From Phycisphaerales bacterium (GTDB lineage: Bacteria; Planctomycetota; Phycisphaerae; Phycisphaerales; UBA1924): 64,000 nt of DNA. The notes beneath the pieces are model-generated. The model saw only the letters and a program-made list of their open reading frames with translations. It made no database searches and was not told the origin of the DNA. The position numbers were made by a program, and so were the translations under genes. Each line of letters begins with the position of its first letter. The stretch's first letter is position 1. Where the stretch lies: positions 35,802 through 99,801 of the forward strand of contig JALUWX010000012.1 of the NCBI GenBank assembly GCA_027019265.1, written 5' to 3'. Positions 34,107 through 41,395 of this stretch are shown here, piece after piece.

Positions 34107-34774
34107 ACCACGAACGCACCATCCTCCTCCTCGCGGCCCTCGCCAGCGCCGCCTCCGCCCAACCCTTCATCGAGATCGGGGTCTCGGGATCCCTCCTCGC
34201 CGACGACGGCGTGCGTCCCGTCACGGTCCGCGCGATCTTCGATACCAGCGCCCCCCCGATCAGCGCCGACGCAACCGCCGTCCGCTTCCGTGCCATCGAC
34301 GGCGACTTCATTTTCTCATTCGACGTCCCCGCCGACGCCCCCATGGTCAACCTCGACAACAACGCCGAAGGAATCATCTACGACCTCGTCTACGACCAGA
34401 CCAACGACCGAATCCGCTTCGAGTTCGGGAACTTCTTCGGATCACGCACAGGCAAGCTCGTCATCTCCCCGATCGTCGGCCCGATGTCCGCCTCCATGAA
34501 CTCCCTCCCCGACGACCCGAGCGCGTACATGATGGATGCCTCAGCCTCCGATCGTTCGATGTCCCTCGAGTACACCCGAGTCGGGCTCGCCCCACTCAAA
34601 GCACTCTGGACCCCCTCCGGTTTCGTCACCTCAGACTCCGCCTTCAGCGTCTGGGTGGACACCGCGCAGGACCCCAACCCCGACCCGTGCTTCGCCGACC
34701 TCACAGGAGACGGGCAGCTCGATTTCTTCGACCTCAGCGCGTACCTCCAACTCCTCCAGGCCGGGTGCCCCTGA
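34103..34774 (+). CDS. Secreted protein with a single-repeat (half) dockerin module
   Basis: A 223-aa exported protein starting at GTG 34103 inside the previous stop. Signal peptide 1-19 (ILLLAALASAASAQ). The body is similar in style to the 28768 protein (VRFRAIDGDFIFSFDVPADA). The C-terminus has only one DFFD repeat: Cys, DLTGDGQLDFFDLSAYLQLL, QAGCP. Both bracketing Cys residues remain. It is the only half module in the window and a natural test of how many repeats anchoring needs. An upstream in-frame extension to 33539 reads through the promoter and is rejected. Confidence 0.75.
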   Translation: MNHERTILLLAALASAASAQPFIEIGVSGSLLADDGVRPVTVRAIFDTSAPPISADATAVRFRAIDGDFIFSFDVPADAPMVNLDNNAEGIIYDLVYDQTNDRIRFEFGNFFGSRTGKLVISPIVGPMSASMNSLPDDPSAYMMDASASDRSMSLEYTRVGLAPLKALWTPSGFVTSDSAFSVWVDTAQDPNPDPCFADLTGDGQLDFFDLSAYLQLLQAGCP

Positions 34775-34796
34775 TCGCGCTCCCAAACCGCTCCGC

Positions 34797-34802
34797 TACC
34801 AT
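34797..34802 (+). promoter_or_regulatory. -10-like hexamer 6 nt before the SDR start
   Basis: TACCAT, then CCCACC, then ATG 34809. No Shine-Dalgarno is present; predicted leaderless. Confidence 0.4.
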
Positions 34803-34808
34803 CCCACC

Positions 34809-35498
34809 ATGACCACCACCCTCATCACCGGCGCGAACCGAGGTATCGGCCTCCAACTCGCGAAGCTCGCGCATTCCAAAGCCCACACCGTCATCGGGAC
34901 CTGTCGAAACCCCGACAGCGCCACCGAACTCCGCGCCATCAGCCCCGACATCCGGATCGAACAACTCGACGTGTCCGACGAGTCCTCAATCACCGCGCTC
35001 GCTGAACGCTTGAGCGACACCCCCATCGACATCCTCATCAACAACGCCGGGATCTTCGACCACGGGTGCGACTCCATCCTCGACCTCGATCCCGAAGCCC
35101 TCCGCAAACAGATCAACGTCAACACCATCGGACCCGTCCTCGTCATGCGCGCCCTCGTCAGCAACGTCGCGAAGTCGGACCGAAAGCTCATCGTCAACAC
35201 ATCGAGCAACCTCGGGTCCATCACCGACGCAAGCAAGGGCGAGATGCACTTCCTCGGATACCGGATGTCCAAAGCCGCCCTCAATATGGCCTGCGCCACC
35301 ATCGCCCAGGAACTCAAAGACAAGAACGTCACCGTCGTCGCGCTCCACCCGGGCTGGGTCCAGACCGACATGGGGGGAGCCCAAGCCCCCCTCGAACCGA
35401 TCGAATCCGCCACGAACATCTGGAACACCCTCGACTCCCTCACCATCAGCGACACGGGCGCGTTCATCAGCCACGACAACCAGCGCCTCCCTTGGTAA
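34809..35498 (+). CDS. Short-chain dehydrogenase/reductase
   Basis: A 229-aa NAD(P)-dependent oxidoreductase of the classical SDR type, cytosolic. TGANRGIG (residues 7-14) binds cofactor; NNAG, the Ser of VNTSSNLGS and YRMSKAALN supply the fold marker, catalytic Ser and Tyr/Lys. The end HPGWVQTDMGG resembles C-factor/sniffer-like SDRs (carbonyl reductase-like). It is flanked by secreted-protein genes but lacks a signal peptide. Initiation is probably leaderless. Substrate unknown. Confidence 0.88.
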   Translation: MTTTLITGANRGIGLQLAKLAHSKAHTVIGTCRNPDSATELRAISPDIRIEQLDVSDESSITALAERLSDTPIDILINNAGIFDHGCDSILDLDPEALRKQINVNTIGPVLVMRALVSNVAKSDRKLIVNTSSNLGSITDASKGEMHFLGYRMSKAALNMACATIAQELKDKNVTVVALHPGWVQTDMGGAQAPLEPIESATNIWNTLDSLTISDTGAFISHDNQRLPW

Positions 35499-35578
35499 AC
35501 CCAGCATTCAACGGATCAATCCCCGATCCCCGATATCCCCTCTGAGACCACCACGAGGTTCCAGAGGGGAGATTCCAC

Positions 35579-37915
35579 ATGCGCACCATCGCCGTCCTCG
35601 CGCTCACGACCACCATCGCCAGCGCCCAGCCCTGGTCCTTGCACGACCTCTACGAAACCCCGATCCTCATCCCCGTCCCCGGCCCGTACACCCTCGAATG
35701 GGTCCACGCGCTCGACCTCGACAACGACTCCGACACCGACATCGCTTGCATCAGCCCCTACGGCCCCGTCACCATCCTCCGCAACGACGGCGGGCTCGAC
35801 TTCACCTCCATCGAAACCGGCTTCGACGGCTACTGGATCGACCCCATCTTCACGGACCTCGACAACGACAACGACCCCGACCTCATCGGGACCACCTACT
35901 CGGGCACCCTCATCACCCTCATCAACAACGGCGACATGACCTTCGCGTCCCCCGTCGCGCACGTCCTCCCCGAGTTCAGGATCAACGAGGTCCGTGTCTC
36001 CGACCTCAACGACGACGGGCTCCCCGATCTCGTCCTCGCAACCAAAGCCACGACCCACTTCACCACCCCCTCCGACATCACCGTCTACCTCGCAACCCCC
36101 GAAGGCACCTACGAACGAACCGACAGCCTCCCGGCCCTCCCCACAGTCCGATCCCTCTTCGTCGCAGACCTCAACAACGACAACCAACCCGAGATCATCG
36201 CGGCCACCAACACCACGTCACTCGGGCTCTACGTCTTCAGCGTCGACACCCTAGGCCATCTCACCCACATCTCAACCCACGAAACCCAATCCAACGCCGA
36301 CATCGTCGACGTCCGCTTCCTCAACAACGATTCTCATCCCTCTGTCATCACCGAGGAAAACTGGAACATCATCGCACGACGAGCCAACCCCAACGGTTCG
36401 ATCGGATCCCCAGCAAACCTCACCCAGCAGATCCTCAACCTCGAGTCCATTGTCTTCGCCGACCTCAACGACGACTCCGAACCCGACCTCCTCGTGGGCT
36501 CCTCCCAGAACACAGCCTCCGTCTACCTCAAATCCGGAACCTACACCCACACCTACGACTCGAGCTACTCAACAGGTACCGGAGCCATGATCGCCGCCGA
36601 GGACCTCGACAACGACGGCCGACCCGAGCTCATCGGGGTCGCATTCCCATCTTCAATCTCCATCGTCCCCTCCTCCCCAACAGGATGGCGCACCGGGTTC
36701 GCCTCGGAACTGGACTACCGAGAAGAGTTCGCACAGTTCGTCACCGGAGACATCAACAACGACGGCGCCATCGACACCGTCGCAGTCCACGGCCCAAGCA
36801 ACACCGAGATGGTCATCGAATCCTTTCTCAACGACGGCACAGGCTCCCTCCGCCACAACCAACTGCTGACCATCGGGTCTTTCCAGAACTTCAAAGACCC
36901 CGTCCTCGCAGACATCGACAACGACTCGGACCTCGACCTCATCATCGCCGACACCGAGCACGACAGCGTGAACATCAAGCTCAACCTGGGAGACCCCTTC
37001 TTCATCGACCCCTTCGGGCACGGGTACGACCTCCCCTCCGTCGGAACCACCCCTCGCTCCCCCCAGGTCCACGACCTCAACAACGACACCCACCCCGACA
37101 TCATCAACGTCAACCAGTCCGACGACACCCTCACCATCAACTACAACCTCGGAACCGAGCCCTACTTCGGGACCGACACCACCACCCTCCCCACCGGAGA
37201 CGAACCCATCGCGCTCCGGGTCACCGACCTCGATCTCAACGGCACATCCGACTTCGTCGTCCTCAACCAAGGCTCCAACGACATCACCGTCTACCTCAAC
37301 GACCCCATCGAAACCGACTTCGTCCCCCTCCTCCCCATCCCCGTTGGATCCAATCCCGACTCCCTCATCGTTGAAGACCTCAACAACGACACCTACCCCG
37401 ACATCGCCTGTCTCAACCTCACCAGCGCCAGCATCTCCGTCATCCTCAGCGACACCCAAGCCGGGTTCCAGCCACCCATCACCCTCGACGCGCCCGACTT
37501 CGCCACCCACCTCCGCAGCGCGGACATCGACAACGACTCCGACCCGGACCTCATCGTCGTCAGCTCCCCCTTCGAGTCCTTTGCCACCTTCTTCCGAAAC
37601 GACGGCAGCGCCACCTTCACCCAACAAGACCGGATCGAACTCGGACGACTCGCAACCGACCTCCGGTTTGCCGACTTCAACAACGACAACACCCCCGATC
37701 TCGCCACCACCTCCCTCTACACCCACACCATCGCCGTCCACCCCAACCGAACCCCCTTCCTCAACTGTCCCCAGGACCTCAACGAAGACACCCAAGCCGA
37801 CTTCTTCGACCTCTCCCTCCTCCTCACATCCCACCACGACTACACCGGGGACTCCATCTTCGACTTCTTCGATATCAGCGCCTTCCTCCAGGACCTCGCA
37901 GCCGGCTGCCCCTGA
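35579..37915 (+). CDS. Large secreted VCBS/FG-GAP repeat protein with GC-type dockerin module
   Basis: A 778-aa exported protein. Signal peptide 1-16 (ending ASAQ). It contains more than a dozen FG-GAP/VCBS repeats with Ca loops, for example DLDNDSDTDIACISP, DLDNDNDPDLIGT, DLNDDGLPDLVLAT and DLNNDNQPEIIAAT, continuing to residue ~725, so probably two seven-bladed propellers. The short-linker module closes it: Cys, DLNEDTQADFFDLSLLL, DYTGDSIFDFFDISAFL, ending AAGCP. GAGGGGAG precedes the ATG. It is longer than, but built like, the 27358 protein. Confidence 0.87.
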   Translation: MRTIAVLALTTTIASAQPWSLHDLYETPILIPVPGPYTLEWVHALDLDNDSDTDIACISPYGPVTILRNDGGLDFTSIETGFDGYWIDPIFTDLDNDNDPDLIGTTYSGTLITLINNGDMTFASPVAHVLPEFRINEVRVSDLNDDGLPDLVLATKATTHFTTPSDITVYLATPEGTYERTDSLPALPTVRSLFVADLNNDNQPEIIAATNTTSLGLYVFSVDTLGHLTHISTHETQSNADIVDVRFLNNDSHPSVITEENWNIIARRANPNGSIGSPANLTQQILNLESIVFADLNDDSEPDLLVGSSQNTASVYLKSGTYTHTYDSSYSTGTGAMIAAEDLDNDGRPELIGVAFPSSISIVPSSPTGWRTGFASELDYREEFAQFVTGDINNDGAIDTVAVHGPSNTEMVIESFLNDGTGSLRHNQLLTIGSFQNFKDPVLADIDNDSDLDLIIADTEHDSVNIKLNLGDPFFIDPFGHGYDLPSVGTTPRSPQVHDLNNDTHPDIINVNQSDDTLTINYNLGTEPYFGTDTTTLPTGDEPIALRVTDLDLNGTSDFVVLNQGSNDITVYLNDPIETDFVPLLPIPVGSNPDSLIVEDLNNDTYPDIACLNLTSASISVILSDTQAGFQPPITLDAPDFATHLRSADIDNDSDPDLIVVSSPFESFATFFRNDGSATFTQQDRIELGRLATDLRFADFNNDNTPDLATTSLYTHTIAVHPNRTPFLNCPQDLNEDTQADFFDLSLLLTSHHDYTGDSIFDFFDISAFLQDLAAGCP

Positions 37916-38044
37916 TCCCCACTTCACGGGGTCGCGCCCAAGGTCCCAGAAAACAAACATCCCGCTTCAGCCGACCCGTGATCCACCCGATCCCGTCTCC
38001 AGCGCCCACCCCAAGAGACGACCCCGGGCGCAGGAGCACGAGCC

Positions 38045-38473
38045 ATGAGCGTTCCCGACCTCGCCTCGTTCATCGCCGCCCCCGACCGCGCCTCGGACCC
38101 CAAGTCCGTCGATCGCCTCGAGCGCAGCGCCGAAATCCTCAACCGGAACATCGACTCCCTCGTCGATCGAGTCCTCGAGCGTTGCCCGAGCATCCAGATC
38201 GCCCAAGCCGGCGATCACGCCCGAGCCCAGGTCCTCCTCAAGTCATTCCTCGCGCTCGTCCTCGACCACGCTTCCGACCTCTCCGAAGCCCAGAGCGAGA
38301 TCGCCTCCCTCGGGACCATCTTCCCCGACCCCGCGCAGTCACGGGTCACCATCGTCGCCCAGATGGCCGCAATCGCAAGCTACACCTGGACCACCCGACA
38401 CTCCATGGACTGGACCCGCGCTCTCGCGCTCACCATGTCCTGGACCGAGACCCCCGTCCGCCAGTCGGCCTAA
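38045..38473 (+). CDS. Small all-helical protein, possible heme-less globin fold
   Basis: A 142-aa cytosolic protein without a firm family. Helices read IDSLVDRVLERCPSI, RAQVLLKSFLALVLDHASDL, AQSEIASLGTIF and VAQMAAIASYTWTTRHSMDW, then a final WTRALALTMSWTET. The order resembles single-domain globins/flavohemoglobin globin domains (a helix ending LxxLG, then a helix followed by WT...AW). The residue expected to be the proximal His, in the stretch after SEIASLG, is not His. If it is a globin it would not bind heme in the usual way, as in RsbR-type sensor globins. AGGAG lies 8 nt before ATG 38045. Confidence 0.55.
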   Translation: MSVPDLASFIAAPDRASDPKSVDRLERSAEILNRNIDSLVDRVLERCPSIQIAQAGDHARAQVLLKSFLALVLDHASDLSEAQSEIASLGTIFPDPAQSRVTIVAQMAAIASYTWTTRHSMDWTRALALTMSWTETPVRQSA

Positions 38474-38607
38474 CACACCCGTCCACATTTCAAAGAATTT
38501 CCGTCGATCCACCGGGCGCGCCAGCGCCCGCTATCGCAATCCGTGTGTCAAGAGCGCGAGTCCGTCCGATCGCTCCTCAACCGCACCACGGACCCGAAGG
38601 GATCGAC

Positions 38608-40338
38608 ATGACCACCACCACACCCGTCCTCCTCAGCGCCCTCCTCTCCTCGACCCTCGCGCTCAGCGCCGCAGCAGGAACGAGCACCATCTACGTCAGC
38701 GCCAACACCGGCGACGACCTCAACCCCGGAACCCCCTCCGAGCCCGTCGCCACCCTCGAACACGCGCTCTCCCTCCTCGACCTCGACGACGACACCGAGG
38801 ACACCATCTACCTCGCGTCGGGTGTCTACACCGCTGAATCACACCAGATCACCTCCAACGACGCCCTCCGCCTCCACGGCTCCTACGACCCCGTCACCTG
38901 GACCCGGGATCTCCCCACACCCTCGACCATCCTCGAATCCACCAACGCATCCCTCACCCAAACCAACCCCGCCGGGCTCACCGTCGATATCCACGACACC
39001 GCGCCGCGCTTCGTCCTCGACCGGATCACCGTCTTCGCCCCCGACGCCCCAGAAGGCACCTCCAGCAGTTCCGTCGGGCTCCACATCGTGACCGCGCCGA
39101 CCGAAGTCCTCATCTTCGATGCCGACATCCTCGCCGGCCTCGGTGGATCCGGATCCAACGGGCTCCCGTGGAACACGAGCGCGCTCAACGGCAACAACGG
39201 ACAGCGCGGCCGGCCCGGGTGCGAAGACTCCGGATTCGGGTGCTCAAGCTGCGCCAGACCTCAGGGAGGATCCGGAGCAGGCTCAAGCTGGGGATCAGGC
39301 GGCGGACGAGGAGGCAACGCCGGGCACGGCTCAGCACACGGCTCCCCCGGGTCAAGCGGATTCTCGAGCGATAACCTCGCACTCCGCGGCTTCGGTGGCT
39401 CCGGCGCACCCGACGGCCTCGGAAACACCTGCGGGATCGGATCCGCGCGTGGCGAAAACGGACTCAACGGCCTCAACGGTCCCGTGGGCTCCGGCGCTTC
39501 CCCGTTCATCTTCCCCGAAACACCCACCACAGCAGCTTCAGGCACCCGTGGTCAGCACGGCGGCGGCGGTGGGGGAGGCGGAGGCGGCGGAGGTGGCACC
39601 GACAGCTGCGACTCCTTCGGCGGCTCCGGCGGAGGCGGAGGCTCCGGAGGCCAAGGCGGCCAAGGCGGACGACCCGGATCCTCCGGAGGATCCTCCATCG
39701 CCCTCCTCATCAACCCCGACATCGCAGACACCAACATCCTCGTCCTCGACTCCACACTCACCAGCGCGTCCGGAGGCAACGGCGGATCAGGCTCCATCGG
39801 CCAACTCGGCGGCACCGGTGGCGTCGGGGGTGGCTGCTCCCCCTACGGCGGACCGGGTGAACAAGACGACGGAACCAACGGCCAAGCCGGAGGACGAGGA
39901 GGCAACGGCGGCCGCGGTGGTGAAGGCGGCGGCGGCGCCGGGGGCGCATCCATCGCCCTCCACAACCCCTCCAACCTCACCGTCCAGACCCGCGCCCTCC
40001 TCGTCAACATCGCCAACCCCGGGACCCCCGCAACCAACGGCCAACCCGGGATCAGCACCGAAACCACGGGCTCAACCGACACCAACCCCATGTTCGACGA
40101 CTGCAACGCAAACGACATCCCGGACATCATCGACATCGCCAACGGCATCCTCGACACGGACAACAACACCATCCCCGACATCTGCGAATGCCCCGCAGAC
40201 CTCAACGGAGACAACACCTACGACTTCTTCGACATCTCCCAGCTCCTGATGTCCGAACTCGACTACAACGCAGACACCCAGTTCGACTTCTTCGATATCA
40301 GCAGCTTCCTCCAGGACCTCTCCACCGGTTGCCCCTGA
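38608..40338 (+). CDS. Secreted glycine-rich protein with GC-type dockerin module
   Basis: A 576-aa exported protein. Signal peptide 1-25. Residues ~26-180 look like a parallel beta-helix start (STIYVSANTGDDLNPGTPS, TIYLASGVYTAE), as in right-handed pectate-lyase-like repeats. A long Gly/Ser/Asn-rich region follows with runs of Gly (12-14 in a row near 39560-39600) and GxGGxGG patterns like PE-PGRS or cell-wall glycine proteins. Next is a thrombospondin-3/Ca-type stretch (DDCNANDIPDIIDIANGILD) and the short-linker module (Cys, DLNGDNTYDFFDISQLL, DYNADTQFDFFDISSFL, STGCP). AAGGGA precedes ATG 38608. Probably structural. Confidence 0.82.
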   Translation: MTTTTPVLLSALLSSTLALSAAAGTSTIYVSANTGDDLNPGTPSEPVATLEHALSLLDLDDDTEDTIYLASGVYTAESHQITSNDALRLHGSYDPVTWTRDLPTPSTILESTNASLTQTNPAGLTVDIHDTAPRFVLDRITVFAPDAPEGTSSSSVGLHIVTAPTEVLIFDADILAGLGGSGSNGLPWNTSALNGNNGQRGRPGCEDSGFGCSSCARPQGGSGAGSSWGSGGGRGGNAGHGSAHGSPGSSGFSSDNLALRGFGGSGAPDGLGNTCGIGSARGENGLNGLNGPVGSGASPFIFPETPTTAASGTRGQHGGGGGGGGGGGGGTDSCDSFGGSGGGGGSGGQGGQGGRPGSSGGSSIALLINPDIADTNILVLDSTLTSASGGNGGSGSIGQLGGTGGVGGGCSPYGGPGEQDDGTNGQAGGRGGNGGRGGEGGGGAGGASIALHNPSNLTVQTRALLVNIANPGTPATNGQPGISTETTGSTDTNPMFDDCNANDIPDIIDIANGILDTDNNTIPDICECPADLNGDNTYDFFDISQLLMSELDYNADTQFDFFDISSFLQDLSTGCP

Positions 40339-40378
40339 TCCCCACCCCCATCCCCGGACCGAGCACGGGTCCAACGCC

Positions 40379-40384
40379 TACGCT
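40379..40384 (+). promoter_or_regulatory. -10-like hexamer 5 nt before hpt
   Basis: TACGCT, then CGTCC, then ATG 40390; no Shine-Dalgarno. Same hexamer and layout as tyrS. Confidence 0.4.
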
Positions 40385-40389
40385 CGTCC

Positions 40390-40971
40390 ATGTTCCCAGA
40401 GATCGCGCAAACCCTCGTCTCCAAAGACCAGATCGCCAAGCGCGTGGACGAACTCGCCGCAGAGATCGTCGCCGACCTCGAGCGCGATCTCGACAAAGAC
40501 GGCCACACCCCCCTCGACGAGGGTCGTGTGACCCTCATCCCCATCATGACCGGCGCCATGATCTTCTGCGCCGACCTCATCCGCTCCATGCCCGTCAAAC
40601 TCTCCCTCGGCCTCACAAGCGTGAAGTCCTACCCCGGCGCGTCCGTTACCTCCAAAGGCGCGCACCTCGCCTCCGAAATGCCCAAGAATCTCAAGGGCAA
40701 GCACGTCCTCGTCATCGACGACATCCTCGACTCCGGCCAGACCATGGCCCTCGTCAAAGAACTCATCAACGAGCAAAGCCCTGCCTCCCTCCGCACCGCC
40801 GTCCTCCTCGATAAGAAGGCCCGGAGAGAAGTCGATATCAACGCCGACTACGTGGGCTTCGAGATCCCCGACGAGTTCGTCGTCGGCTACGGGCTCGACT
40901 ACGACGGCTACTACCGAAACCACCCCGAGATCGCCGTCCTCAACGCCGACGCCCTCACCAACGCGAAGTAA
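40390..40971 (+). CDS. hpt: Hypoxanthine phosphoribosyltransferase
   Basis: A 193-aa purine salvage enzyme that makes IMP/GMP from hypoxanthine/guanine and PRPP. The PRPP loop HVLVIDDILDSGQTMAL is the defining motif. LIPIMTGAMIFCADL supplies the first phosphate-binding loop, SVKSYPG the flexible loop and the end PDEFVVGYGLDYDGYYRN the base-binding part; all match bacterial Hpt. The N-terminus (to residue ~45) is slightly longer than usual. It is followed by ~185 bp before a small membrane protein gene. Confidence 0.92.
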   Translation: MFPEIAQTLVSKDQIAKRVDELAAEIVADLERDLDKDGHTPLDEGRVTLIPIMTGAMIFCADLIRSMPVKLSLGLTSVKSYPGASVTSKGAHLASEMPKNLKGKHVLVIDDILDSGQTMALVKELINEQSPASLRTAVLLDKKARREVDINADYVGFEIPDEFVVGYGLDYDGYYRNHPEIAVLNADALTNAK

Positions 40972-41157
40972 CGCACCCCACATCCCGACTTTTCTTTCGC
41001 AGGAATCATCCCCTCCTCGCTCAAAAGGGTGATTTCGCCGTGCGATCTCACAGGAATCACAAGCCACCGCACCGAATCGGATGGAAATACTTGTCGAAAC
41101 AAATATGTTGAGTACACGTCAACGATCAGTCCGAATCACACGAAAGGAGGACACACG

Positions 41158-41316
41158 ATGACACAGCCCAACAACGCCCCGATCCAGCACGGCGAAACCC
41201 TCACCGAGCACGACGCCGACCGCTCCTCCGGAGCCGCCTTCTACATCGGGGTCCTCGGATACCTCGCAGCCCTCCCCATGTGTGCCCTCATGCTTACCTT
41301 CCTCCAAGTTCTCTGA
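41158..41316 (+). CDS. Small membrane protein before aspS
   Basis: A 52-aa protein with a polar N-terminus (TQPNNAPIQHGETLTEHDAD) and one or two short hydrophobic stretches (FYIGVLGYLAALPMCALMLTF). AAAGGAGG, a near-perfect ribosome site, lies 8 nt before ATG 41158, the main argument that it is expressed. A terminator follows at 41349. Not recognised. Confidence 0.6.
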   Translation: MTQPNNAPIQHGETLTEHDADRSSGAAFYIGVLGYLAALPMCALMLTFLQVL

Positions 41317-41348
41317 CCCCTCACGACTACAATCCGCTTCCATTCCAC

Positions 41349-41377
41349 GACCGGGCTCCAAAGCCCGGTCTTTGTTT
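41349..41377 (+). terminator. Terminator between the small membrane protein gene and aspS
   Basis: GACCGGGCT-CCAA-AGCCCGGTC with perfect 9-bp arms (41349-41370) and TTTGTTT after it. It separates the two genes' transcripts or acts as an attenuator just upstream of aspS. Confidence 0.8.
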
Positions 41378-41395
41378 CGCTCAGGAGCGGATCCA

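Noticed and set aside
38608..40338. Repetitive Gly-coding DNA read as a CRISPR-like or tandem repeat array
   Set aside because: Repeats are irregular GGN codons in one frame, without constant repeat-spacer lengths.
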